DNA from: Sulfuricellaceae bacterium
GTDB taxonomy: Bacteria > Pseudomonadota > Gammaproteobacteria > Burkholderiales > UBA9220
DNA length: 17,973 nt
Reading direction: 5' to 3'
Assembly: GCA_019911985.1 (NCBI GenBank)
Contig: JAIOJO010000287.1
Span: 1-17,973 of the forward strand
Under the pieces are notes generated by a model, which searched no databases, was not told where the DNA came from, and worked only from the letters and a program-made list of their open reading frames with translations. The translations under genes and the position numbers were made by a program. Each line of letters opens with the position of its first letter. The first letter of the stretch is position 1. Shown piece by piece: positions 1 through 6,950 of this stretch.

Positions 1-1280
1 TGCCTGCGCTGAACGAAATGGCGATTACCCGCCTGATGACCGAGCGGGCCGAACAGGACGGGCGCTATCTTTCCTTCGTCGGCGCGGGCGCCTACGAACA
101 CCATATTCCGGCGGCCGTGTGGCAGATCGTCACGCGCGGCGAATTTTACACCGCCTACACGCCCTACCAGGCCGAGGCCAGCCAGGGCACGCTGCAGACC
201 CTGTACGAGTTCCAGAGCATGATCGCCTCGCTCACCGCCATGGACGTGGCCAACGCCAGCCTCTACGACGGCGCCTCCGCGCTGGCGGAAGCGGTGCTGA
301 TGGCGGTGCGCGCCCACAAACAGTCGAAGCGGGTATTGATGCCGGCTTCGCTGCATCCGGTGTGGCAGGATGTCGTGCGGGCCATCGTCCGGCACCAGGG
401 TATCGAACTGGTGGCTTTGCCCTATTGCACCGAAGGCGGGCATACTGAGGCGGCCGCGCTAAGCCAGCACGAAGGCGGGGACTATGCCGCGCTGATCGTT
501 CCGCAGCCCAACTTTTTCGGTGTTTTGGAAGAAGTCGATCTGCTTACCGACTGGGCGCATAGCCAGAACATCCGGGTGATCGCCGCGGTCAATCCGACTT
601 CCCTCGGCCTGCTCAAGCCGCCCGGCGAATGGGGCGCGAAGGGGGCGGACATCGTCGTGGGCGAAGGCCAGCCTTTGGGCGCCCCGCTATCCTCGGGCGG
701 CCCCTATTTCGGTTTCATGGCCTGCCGCCAGGAACTGGTGCGGCAGATGCCGGGCCGCATCGCCGGTCGCACCGTCGACCTGGAAGGCAAGCCCGGCTTC
801 ACCCTCACGCTGCAAGCGCGGGAACAGCATATCCGCCGCGGCAAGGCGACGTCCAACGTGTGCACCAACCAAGGGCTCATCGCCACCGCCGCCACGCTCT
901 ACATGAGCCTGCTCGGCCCGGCGGGCCTGGCGAATGTGGCGGCCACCTGTCACGACAATACGGCTAAGCTGCTCGCCAAGCTGGGCGCGGTTCCCGGTGT
1001 CGAGCGCTTGTTTTCCGAGCCTTTCTTCCACGAAGCGGTGATCGCGGTGGATGCGCCGGCCGCCGACATCCTGCGCGCGATGGAAGTCCAGGGCATAGTC
1101 GGCGGGCTGGACATCAGCCGCTATTACCCCGAACTCGGGCAGGCGATCCTGCTCTGCGTCACGGAAACCAAGACCGAGGCCGACCTCGACAAATACGCCG
1201 AACATCTGGAACGCATCATCAGCAAGCGCCGTCCTGGGCCGAGCTGCACCCGGCTGGTGCCGCCGCCCGGCAAGTGGTGA
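1..1280 (+). CDS. gcvPA: Glycine dehydrogenase (decarboxylating) subunit 1, 5'-truncated
   Basis: N-terminal half of the split P-protein of the glycine cleavage system. With GcvPB it forms the PLP enzyme that decarboxylates glycine and passes the aminomethyl group to lipoylated GcvH. The reading frame is open from base 3 (codons for PALNE) through the ATG at 18, so that ATG is internal and the true start lies upstream; roughly 25-35 residues are missing compared with the usual ~450. Family hallmarks are visible: FVGAGAYEHHIPAAV near the start, TPYQAEASQGTLQ, SLYDGASALAEA, LGAPLSSGGPYFGF, and REQHIRRGKATSNVCTNQ in the C-terminal third. As expected for this subunit there is no PLP lysine, which lies in GcvPB. 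gcvPB follows in the same direction after 145 nt. gcvT and gcvH would be expected upstream (inference). High certainty. Confidence 0.96.
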   Translation, partial: PALNEMAITRLMTERAEQDGRYLSFVGAGAYEHHIPAAVWQIVTRGEFYTAYTPYQAEASQGTLQTLYEFQSMIASLTAMDVANASLYDGASALAEAVLMAVRAHKQSKRVLMPASLHPVWQDVVRAIVRHQGIELVALPYCTEGGHTEAAALSQHEGGDYAALIVPQPNFFGVLEEVDLLTDWAHSQNIRVIAAVNPTSLGLLKPPGEWGAKGADIVVGEGQPLGAPLSSGGPYFGFMACRQELVRQMPGRIAGRTVDLEGKPGFTLTLQAREQHIRRGKATSNVCTNQGLIATAATLYMSLLGPAGLANVAATCHDNTAKLLAKLGAVPGVERLFSEPFFHEAVIAVDAPAADILRAMEVQGIVGGLDISRYYPELGQAILLCVTETKTEADLDKYAEHLERIISKRRPGPSCTRLVPPPGKW

Positions 1281-1320
1281 TCGGGGAAAGCATTCCAGCG
1301 CTTTAGACACGGAGTTTTCA

Positions 1321-1407
1321 ATGCAAATAAAGTACGGGCCATTGCTTAATAAATTGCTTTTCTCTGCGCCTCTGCGTCTCTGCAGTTCAATAGCCCTTAA
1401 GCCTTAA
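1321..1407 (+). CDS. Possible 28-codon small ORF in gcvPA-gcvPB spacer
   Basis: ATG at 1321 is preceded by GGAG (1311-1314) with 6-nt spacing, a better ribosome-binding site than that of gcvPB. It opens 28 codons ending at TAA 1405-1407. The product begins MQIKYGPLLNKLLF and its second half is encoded by the CTCTGCG repeat, giving the segment SAPLRLC. I recognise no family. It could be a leader peptide or a chance reading of repeat DNA; the latter is more likely. Confidence 0.2.
   Translation: MQIKYGPLLNKLLFSAPLRLCSSIALKP
1361..1385 (+). repeat. Short tandem repeat, CTCTGCGY-type octamer x3
   Basis: Three head-to-tail octamers, CTCTGCGC (1362-1369), CTCTGCGT (1370-1377) and CTCTGCAG (1378-1385), sit between gcvPA and gcvPB. 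Immediately downstream is an exact direct duplication of CCTTAAG (1395-1401 and 1402-1408). From memory, CTCTGCG-type octamer arrays recur as dispersed intergenic repeats in several bacterial genomes. Whether this genome has other copies cannot be seen here. Confidence 0.6.
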
Positions 1408-1425
1408 GAATATGAGAACGATGCC

Positions 1426-2871
1426 ATGTTGATTTTCGAACTTTCCCAGCCCGGCCGCGGCAGCGCGGCGCTCGCGCCAGCAAGCCGTCCCCAAGCCGAC
1501 GACATCCCCGCCGAGTATCTGCGGCGCGCGCCGCCGCGCTGGCCGCAAGTGTCGGAGATGGATGCGGTGCGCCACTACACGCGGCTGTCGCAGAAGAATT
1601 TTTCCATCGACACCCAGTTCTATCCCCTCGGCTCCTGCACCATGAAGTACAACCCGCGGGTTGCCAACCTGCTGGCCTCGCAGCGCGAATTTCTGGGTCG
1701 CCACCCGCTGGCGTCGGAAAACACCGGCCAGGGCGTGCTGGCCTGCTTGTTCGAATTGCAGGCGATGCTGAAAGAAGTCACCGGCATGGCCGGCGTCAGC
1801 CTCACTCCGATGGCGGGCGCCCAGGGCGAATTCGCCGGGGTGGCGATGATCCGCGCCTATCACGATGCGCGCGGCGACCATGAGCGCCGCGAAATCATCG
1901 TGCCGGACGCGGCCCACGGCACCAACCCGGCCACCGCCACGATGTGCGGCTATGCAATCAGGGAGATACCCACCGACCGCGACGGCAACGTCGATCTAGA
2001 CGCGCTGCGGCAAGCCGTCGGCCCCCACACCGCGGGCCTGATGCTGACCAACCCCTCCACGCTGGGCGTGTTCGAACAGCGTATCCGCGACATCCAGGCG
2101 ATCGTGCACGAGGCCGGCGGCCTGTCCTATTACGACGGCGCCAACCTCAACGCCATCCTGGGCCACGTGCGCCCCGGCGATATGGGTTTCGACGTGATCC
2201 ACATCAACCTGCACAAAACTTTCGCCACGCCGCACGGCGGCGGCGGCCCAGGCTCCGGCCCGGTGGGCGTATCCGAGCGCCTGCTGCCCTTCCTGCCGCT
2301 GCCCCTGGTGGGCGGCGGCAGCGGCGGTTACCGCTGGCTCACGGAGCAAGACTTGCCCAGCAGCATCGGCCGCCTTTCCGCCCACATGGGCAATACCGGC
2401 GTGCTGCTGCGCGCTTACGCCTACGGCCGCATGCTCGGCTCGGCGGGAATGCGCCGGGTGGCCGAAATCGCCACCCTGAACGCCAACTATTTGATGGCGG
2501 AACTGCAAAAAGCCGGATTCGCGCTGGCTTTCCCGCGCCGCCGCGCCAGCCACGAGTTCATCGTCACCCTCAAAGGCCTCAAGGATCAGACCGGAGTGAG
2601 TGCCATGGACGTGGCGAAACGCCTGCTGGACAAGGGCTTCCATGCCCCGACCACCTATTTTCCGATGCTGGTGCCGGAATGCTTGCTGATCGAGCCGACC
2701 GAGACCGAGTCGAAACAGACCCTGGATGCTTTCGTCGCGGCTTTCAAGGAGATTTTGGCCGAGGCCCAGGCCGATCCCGCCATGCTCAAGGGTGCGCCCT
2801 ACACCATGCCGGTACGCCGCCTGGACGACGTGAAGGCGGCGCGGGAACCCGATTTGGCGTGGCGCGGTTGA
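1426..2871 (+). CDS. gcvPB: Glycine dehydrogenase (decarboxylating) subunit 2
   Basis: C-terminal, PLP-binding half of the split glycine decarboxylase, acting in the cytoplasm with GcvPA, GcvH, GcvT and Lpd to turn glycine into CO2, NH3 and methylene-tetrahydrofolate. It has 481 residues, normal for the family. Visible hallmarks are FYPLGSCTMKYNP near residue 65, DAAHGTNPATA near 165, YYDGANLNAI near 240, and the PLP-lysine segment INLHKTFATPHGGGGPG with the Schiff-base lysine at K264. The ATG at 1426 was chosen because the protein is already full length from there; only a weak GAGAA-type ribosome site lies upstream. It is followed after 48 nt by the PfkB kinase. High certainty. Confidence 0.97.
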   Translation: MLIFELSQPGRGSAALAPASRPQADDIPAEYLRRAPPRWPQVSEMDAVRHYTRLSQKNFSIDTQFYPLGSCTMKYNPRVANLLASQREFLGRHPLASENTGQGVLACLFELQAMLKEVTGMAGVSLTPMAGAQGEFAGVAMIRAYHDARGDHERREIIVPDAAHGTNPATATMCGYAIREIPTDRDGNVDLDALRQAVGPHTAGLMLTNPSTLGVFEQRIRDIQAIVHEAGGLSYYDGANLNAILGHVRPGDMGFDVIHINLHKTFATPHGGGGPGSGPVGVSERLLPFLPLPLVGGGSGGYRWLTEQDLPSSIGRLSAHMGNTGVLLRAYAYGRMLGSAGMRRVAEIATLNANYLMAELQKAGFALAFPRRRASHEFIVTLKGLKDQTGVSAMDVAKRLLDKGFHAPTTYFPMLVPECLLIEPTETESKQTLDAFVAAFKEILAEAQADPAMLKGAPYTMPVRRLDDVKAAREPDLAWRG

Positions 2872-2919
2872 GTGCCACGCCGGCTAGACTCATTAACTTG
2901 CTGGAAAGTAAAGAAAAAT

Positions 2920-3855
2920 ATGAATACGCTGATCTGCGGCTCCATGGCCTACGACACCATCATGGTGTTTCCCGATCGCTTCAAGAACCACATCCTGCCG
3001 GACAAGCTGCATATCCTCAACGTGGCTTTCCTGGTGCCGGACATGCGTCGGGAAATGGGCGGCTGCGCCGGTAACATCGCCTATAACCTGCAATTGCTGG
3101 GCGGCAAGCCCCTGATTATGGCGACCGTGGGCGACGATTTCGCGCCCTACGCCGAGCGCCTGGACCGCCTCGGCCTGTCCCGCGGCCATGTCCGTGCCGT
3201 TCCCGGCAGCTTCACCGCCCAGGCCTTTATCACCACCGACCTGGACGACAATCAAATCACCGCTTTTCATCCCGGCGCGATGAATTTCGCCCACCACAAC
3301 CGCATCGGCGACGCCGCACAGGTTACACTCGGCATCGTTTCCCCGGACGGGCGCGAGGGCATGCTGCAACATGCGCGCGAATTCCGCGAGGCGGGCATTC
3401 CCTTTGTCTTCGATCCCGGCCAGGGCCTGCCCATGTTCAATGGCGAGGAATTGCTAAACTTCATTGAACTGGCGGATTACGTCACGGTCAACGATTACGA
3501 GGCGCAGTTGTTGCAAGAGCGCACCGGCCAGAACGTCGAACAACTGGCGAAGCGGGTGAAAGCGCTGGTGGTGACGCTGGGCGGGGCGGGTTCGGTGATC
3601 CACGCCGGCGGCAGACGGGTCGACATTCCCTGCGTCCAAGCGGAGCAGATCGTCGATCCGACCGGTTGCGGCGACGCCTACCGCGCAGGCCTGCTCTACG
3701 GCATCGCCAACGGCTTGGACTGGGAAACCACCGGCCGTCTCGGCGCCTTGATGGGCGGACTCAAAATCGCCCAGCGCGGGCCGCAAAACCATGTCTATGC
3801 TCGCGCAGAATTGGAAGACTTGTACCAGCGCCATTTCGGCGCGCGTTTTGCCTGA
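2920..3855 (+). CDS. PfkB-family carbohydrate kinase, adenosine-kinase-like
   Basis: Cytoplasmic ribokinase/PfkB-superfamily kinase of 311 residues. The N-terminal GGCAGNIAYNLQLLGG segment (about 46-61) is the substrate/lid glycine motif. The C-terminal signature DPTGCGDAYRAGLLYG contains the anion hole and catalytic base D252; it reads GCGD instead of the commoner GAGD. Annotated relatives are usually called adenosine kinase (adenosine + ATP to AMP + ADP), but substrate cannot be read from the sequence. The ATG at 2920 was chosen because MNTLICGSMAYD matches the start of the first beta strand. The frame also opens at GTG 2872, just after the gcvPB stop, but that adds 16 residues with no family resemblance. 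It sits in the gcv run, and recycling of adenosine from methyl-transfer reactions is a possible link (inference). Confidence 0.88.
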   Translation: MNTLICGSMAYDTIMVFPDRFKNHILPDKLHILNVAFLVPDMRREMGGCAGNIAYNLQLLGGKPLIMATVGDDFAPYAERLDRLGLSRGHVRAVPGSFTAQAFITTDLDDNQITAFHPGAMNFAHHNRIGDAAQVTLGIVSPDGREGMLQHAREFREAGIPFVFDPGQGLPMFNGEELLNFIELADYVTVNDYEAQLLQERTGQNVEQLAKRVKALVVTLGGAGSVIHAGGRRVDIPCVQAEQIVDPTGCGDAYRAGLLYGIANGLDWETTGRLGALMGGLKIAQRGPQNHVYARAELEDLYQRHFGARFA

Positions 3856-3870
3856 TCGAAAGGAATTGCG

Positions 3871-4326
3871 ATGAAAAAAGCCAAATTACTGTTCGCCTTG
3901 ATGGCCTGCGGGCTCGTTCTCGGCGGCTGCGCCGATAGCTTGTCGAGCAGCGGGTATAGCCGCGCCCAGGCGCGCCAGGAACAGACGGTGCGCATGGGCG
4001 TGGTCGACAGCGTGCGCCAGGTGCAGATAGAGGGCACCAAGAGCCCGGTGGGCGCATTAACGGGCGCTATCGTCGGCGGCTTCGCCGGCAGCAATATCGG
4101 CCAGGGGCACGGCAGCGACGTGGGTACCGTGCTGGGCGCCGTCGCCGGCGGCTTGGCGGGTTCCGCGCTGGAAGAGTCCGCCACGCGCAAGCCCGGCCTG
4201 GAAATTACCGTCAAGCTGGATAACGGCCAGATCATCGCGGTGACCCAGGAAGCCGACGAGACCTTCGGCCGGGGTGACCGGGTTCGTGTCTTGTCCGGCA
4301 GCGGCGCAACCCGCGTCACCCATTAA
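3871..4326 (+). CDS. Glycine-zipper 2TM outer-membrane lipoprotein (SlyB/Pcp-like)
   Basis: A 151-residue lipoprotein. The signal peptide MKKAKLLFALMACGLVLGG ends in lipobox LGGC with the lipidated cysteine at C20. A glycine-zipper region (about 67-108) has two small-residue-rich helices, GALTGAIVGGFAGSNIG and GTVLGAVAGGLAGSALEE, as in SlyB, Pcp and Rick_17kDa_Anti-type proteins. A C-terminal beta-rich domain (ITVKLDNGQIIAVTQE...GDRVRVL) follows. The role is probably envelope integrity, in the outer membrane; precise function is unknown. AAAGGA (3859-3864) lies 6 nt before the ATG. It starts 15 nt after the kinase and ends 20 nt before the acyltransferase, so co-transcription is likely. Confidence 0.9.
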   Translation: MKKAKLLFALMACGLVLGGCADSLSSSGYSRAQARQEQTVRMGVVDSVRQVQIEGTKSPVGALTGAIVGGFAGSNIGQGHGSDVGTVLGAVAGGLAGSALEESATRKPGLEITVKLDNGQIIAVTQEADETFGRGDRVRVLSGSGATRVTH

Positions 4327-4346
4327 GCGTCCCTGCTAGGCCGGGC

Positions 4347-5132
4347 ATGGCTCAAGCAAGCGCGGCGGGCTCGGCTTCTTATCCTCTGCGGCTGTGGCGT
4401 TTGCTGCGCCTCGGCGTGCATATCGCGGAAGCGGCGGCCACGATTTTTCTGCTGTTTCCCCGGCTGGGCTCGGCGGCGCGCGACCGTTTGACCTTGTGCT
4501 GGACGCGGCGTTTTTTGGCCTTGCTCAACGTCCGTCTATCCGTCCAGGGCGACTGGCCCTCAGGCGCCCGCGGCGCGCTGCTGGTGCTCAACCATGTGTC
4601 CTGGCTGGACGTATTCTTGCTCTTATCGCAACGTCCGGTGCGCTTCATCGCCAAGGCGGAAGTGCGCGCTTGGCCCCTGTTCGGCTGGCTGGCCAAACGG
4701 CAAAACACCTTGTTCATCGAGCGCAGCCGCCGCCGCGATACCGCGCGGATCAACCAGGAGCTAAGCGCTGCACTGGTTGGCGGCGACTGGGTGGCCTTGT
4801 TTGCGGAAGGCACCACCACCGACGGCACGAGCCTGCGTCATTTCCATAGCTCGCTGCTGGAACCGGCTGCGGGGGGCGATGCGGTGCTTTTGCCGCTGGC
4901 CTTGCGCTACCTCAACCTGGACGGCTCGCCCGACACCCGTCCGGCCTATTGCGGCGACATGACGCTGGGGCAATCCCTGCGGCGCATTCTCGCCTGCCGC
5001 CGCATCGATGCCGAGCTGATAATCTGCCAGCCCCTCGCGCCCGGCGAAGCAAACCGGCGGTTGTTGGCGCAACAGGCGCATGCGGCCATTGCCGCCGCAC
5101 TGCAATCGGCGAAGCCTAAGAAGCTGTCTTAA
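4347..5132 (+). CDS. Lysophospholipid acyltransferase family protein (PlsC/OlsA-like)
   Basis: Inner-membrane-associated acyltransferase of 261 residues. The N-terminus has an amphipathic/membrane segment (about 16-45). The HX4D catalytic motif is NHVSWLD with H83 and D88. The acceptor-binding block FIERSRRRD follows, and the third motif reads FAEGTTTDG (E154), where most relatives have FPEG. Members acylate 1-acylglycerol-3-phosphate or lyso-ornithine lipid; the TTTDG extension and overall layout resemble the OlsA-like group common in betaproteobacteria, so the substrate is uncertain. The ribosome site is weak (CTAGG about 8 nt before ATG). The last codons and the stop TAA (5130-5132) lie inside the left arm of the palindrome at 5119-5174, so the extreme C-terminus (KKLS) is encoded by the repeat. 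Confidence 0.9.
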   Translation: MAQASAAGSASYPLRLWRLLRLGVHIAEAAATIFLLFPRLGSAARDRLTLCWTRRFLALLNVRLSVQGDWPSGARGALLVLNHVSWLDVFLLLSQRPVRFIAKAEVRAWPLFGWLAKRQNTLFIERSRRRDTARINQELSAALVGGDWVALFAEGTTTDGTSLRHFHSSLLEPAAGGDAVLLPLALRYLNLDGSPDTRPAYCGDMTLGQSLRRILACRRIDAELIICQPLAPGEANRRLLAQQAHAAIAAALQSAKPKKLS

Positions 5133-5174
5133 TAAATCCTGAGCCCGGGTTCAGGATTTATTAAGACAGCTTCT
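5119..5174. repeat. Perfect 24-bp inverted repeat with 8-nt loop (terminator or palindromic element)
   Basis: Bases 5119-5142 are the exact reverse complement of 5151-5174, separated by GCCCGGGT (5143-5150). Transcribed on either strand this forms a 24-bp hairpin. The stem is AT-rich (it includes TTAATAAATCC) and is not followed by a T tract, so it is not a textbook intrinsic terminator. It may still end the upstream operon or protect its 3' end. The left arm contains the acyltransferase stop codon. Length and perfection suggest a recently arrived or conserved palindromic element. AGCCT occurs just outside both arms (5113-5117 and 5178-5182), but this is not a clean target duplication. Confidence 0.85.
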
Positions 5175-5314
5175 CAGAGCCTTTAAACCGACAAGCTGCG
5201 ACACTATGCCGCAGCATCGGCTCGATTAATTTCGCATACCATAGCCAGGGTTAACATTCTTCCGAATCTTGAAGGATGGTGGAATTCTCAATTTAGATAC
5301 CTTAGGGATGCCTC

Positions 5315-6304
5315 ATGAATAAGAAAAACACCGCTGTTCTGAAACTATCGATCTGCGCCGTATTGGCGGCTCCGGCCTCAGCCCTTGCTTGTTCCAGTTG
5401 CGGCTGCACGCTGAGTTCCGACTGGGAAAGCCAGGGGATTTCCAGCCAAGAGGGATTCCGGCTTGATTTACGCTACGACTATATCAACCAGAATCAGCTC
5501 AGGAACGGCAGCGGAACGGCCAGCAGTGCGGCCCTGGCCGGCGCGCTGGCCGCCGGTTCCGTCGGCGAAACCGAGCAAAAAACGACCAATCATTACACCA
5601 CCCTCGGCCTCGATTACAGTCCCAACCGGGCATGGGGCGTGAATGTTCAGATTCCCTATATCGATCGTGCGCACGATACCTTGGCCGCGGGAGACACCGA
5701 CACCTCTTCTTCGCATACCCGCAGCTTGGGCGACGTGAAGCTGATCGGGCGCTACCAAGGGCTGTCGCCGGATGGCGACATCGGGCTGTTGTTCGGCGTA
5801 AAACTGCCGACCGGAGACTACCGGAATAATTTCTCCGCCGGTCCCGCCTCGCTCAATCCCGCGCCCGGAAACCAACTGGATCGCAGTCTGCAGCCGGGTT
5901 CAGGCAGCACGGATCTGATCGTCGGCGCTTACCGTTTCGGTTCCTTGAACAAAGACTGGGACTGGTTTGCCCAAGGCATTTACCAATACGCGGTGAAAAC
6001 CGCCGACGAATACCGCCCCGGCAACTCGTTGAATATGAATGCCGGTTTCCGCTACATGGATTTCGGGAATTTCGTGCCGCAAATTCAGATCAACGCCAAG
6101 ACGGGCCGGCCGGATGGCGGGCTGAATGCGGACACGTCCAATTCCGGCGGGGAAATCGCCTATCTCAGCCCTGGCGCCACCGTCGTCGTGTCTAAGTCGA
6201 CGAAAGTCTACGGCTTCGTCCAATTGCCGCTTTACCAGCGGGTGGAAGGGTTTCAGCTCGCTCCGCGCTGGAATGCCTCGATCGGGGTCAACATAAGCCT
6301 GTAA
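5315..6304 (+). CDS. Outer-membrane beta-barrel protein with N-terminal CxxCxC motif
   Basis: A 329-residue exported protein. A signal peptide (1-25) ends SALA, and the predicted mature protein starts directly with CSSCGC (C26, C29, C31). The rest is rich in alternating hydrophobic/polar strands with aromatic girdles (RLDLRYDYINQNQ, YTTLGLDYSP, DVKLIGRYQG, GLLFGVKLPTGDYRNN, WNASIGVNISL ending near the C-terminus), as in MetA-pathway/transporter-type outer-membrane barrels. C26 might also be a lipobox cysteine, but the -3 residue is alanine, not leucine, so this is weak. AGGGA (5304-5308) lies 6 nt before the ATG. It is convergent with a TlpA-like thioredoxin gene 14 nt away. Cysteine-bound metal or redox chemistry at the periplasmic face is an inference; the transported substrate is unknown. 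Confidence 0.8.
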   Translation: MNKKNTAVLKLSICAVLAAPASALACSSCGCTLSSDWESQGISSQEGFRLDLRYDYINQNQLRNGSGTASSAALAGALAAGSVGETEQKTTNHYTTLGLDYSPNRAWGVNVQIPYIDRAHDTLAAGDTDTSSSHTRSLGDVKLIGRYQGLSPDGDIGLLFGVKLPTGDYRNNFSAGPASLNPAPGNQLDRSLQPGSGSTDLIVGAYRFGSLNKDWDWFAQGIYQYAVKTADEYRPGNSLNMNAGFRYMDFGNFVPQIQINAKTGRPDGGLNADTSNSGGEIAYLSPGATVVVSKSTKVYGFVQLPLYQRVEGFQLAPRWNASIGVNISL

Positions 6305-6318
6305 GGGCTTGGTCCGGC

Positions 6319-6864
6319 TCAGTTCAACAGCGGCCGGACGAATTGCTCCAAGCTGGCCGCGTCGATCTTCTGGTCGCCGGACCAATCGCTTTTACGCAGC
6401 ACGCCGTTGCGGTCGATCACATAAGACAGGGGTATGCGCCAAATCCGGCCGTAGCCCGCTATTTTTGCTTGTGAAATCAGCGCGGCCGGATAGCTGTACT
6501 GCTTGGCGGCGTCCCGAACGGCCGCTGCGTCGGCCGCGTCTTCGATGCTGACCGCGACGATTTCGAGGCCTTCCTTGCGGTGTTCCCGGTAGAACGCGTC
6601 CAAGGCGGGCATTTCTTCCCGGCAGGGCGGGCACCACGTCGCCCAGAAGTGCAATAAAACCACCTTGCCCTTGGTGTTTGCCGAGTCGATCGAACGGCCG
6701 TCCAGCGTCTGGATCTCGAACGCCGGCGCCGGGCTGCCTTCGTCCAGCGATGCCGCTAGGCTGGTAGACATCGGCATCCCGCCAATACAGGCGATCAGCG
6801 CCAGGCGATAAACGCTGTGCCACAGGGGCAACAGGCCGCCTATTTGTTTTCCTGTTTTTTTCAC
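6319..6864 (-). CDS. TlpA-family thiol-disulfide oxidoreductase, exported
   Basis: Thioredoxin-fold protein of 181 residues. A basic N-terminus and hydrophobic stretch (about 17-38, ending SLAAS) form a signal peptide or anchor. The AhpC/TSA-TlpA domain runs from about 42, with PAPAFEIQTLDGR, then the active site FWATWCPPCREEMP (C78-C81), then the cis-proline region IPLSYVIDRNG. It likely reduces disulfides of periplasmic proteins or takes part in c-type cytochrome maturation. The start is GTG at 6864 because AAAGGA lies 7 nt upstream and the signal peptide begins there. The frame stays open far upstream, but that part overlaps apaH. It lies 86 nt downstream of apaH on the same strand. Confidence 0.9.
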   Translation of the reverse strand: MKKTGKQIGGLLPLWHSVYRLALIACIGGMPMSTSLAASLDEGSPAPAFEIQTLDGRSIDSANTKGKVVLLHFWATWCPPCREEMPALDAFYREHRKEGLEIVAVSIEDAADAAAVRDAAKQYSYPAALISQAKIAGYGRIWRIPLSYVIDRNGVLRKSDWSGDQKIDAASLEQFVRPLLN

Positions 6865-6871
6865 GCGAAAT

Positions 6872-6877
6872 TCCTTT
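6872..6877 (-). promoter_or_regulatory. Ribosome-binding site deciding the GTG start of the TlpA-like gene
   Basis: On the minus strand AAAGGA lies 7 nt before GTG 6864-6862. No ATG in a suitable place has a comparable site, so this supports the GTG start and the signal peptide that follows. Confidence 0.7.
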
Positions 6878-6915
6878 CTTTCGATAAGGCTTGTTGGGCT
6901 TGCCGCACTCGGCTT

Positions 6916-6936
6916 AAAGCGGCTTTGAGGAGCCGC
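6916..6936 (-). terminator. Weak hairpin after apaH
   Basis: On the minus strand GCGGCT (6936-6931), a 6-nt loop and AGCCGC (6924-6919) form a 6-bp stem followed by only three T. It lies between apaH and the TlpA-like gene and may attenuate transcription between them. Confidence 0.35.
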
Positions 6937-6950
6937 CGCTGCAAAATCGC

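Noticed and set aside
1944..3074. 376-codon + strand ORF overlapping gcvPB
   Set aside because: It is an out-of-frame shadow of gcvPB with Arg/Pro/His-rich composition typical of GC-rich coding DNA.
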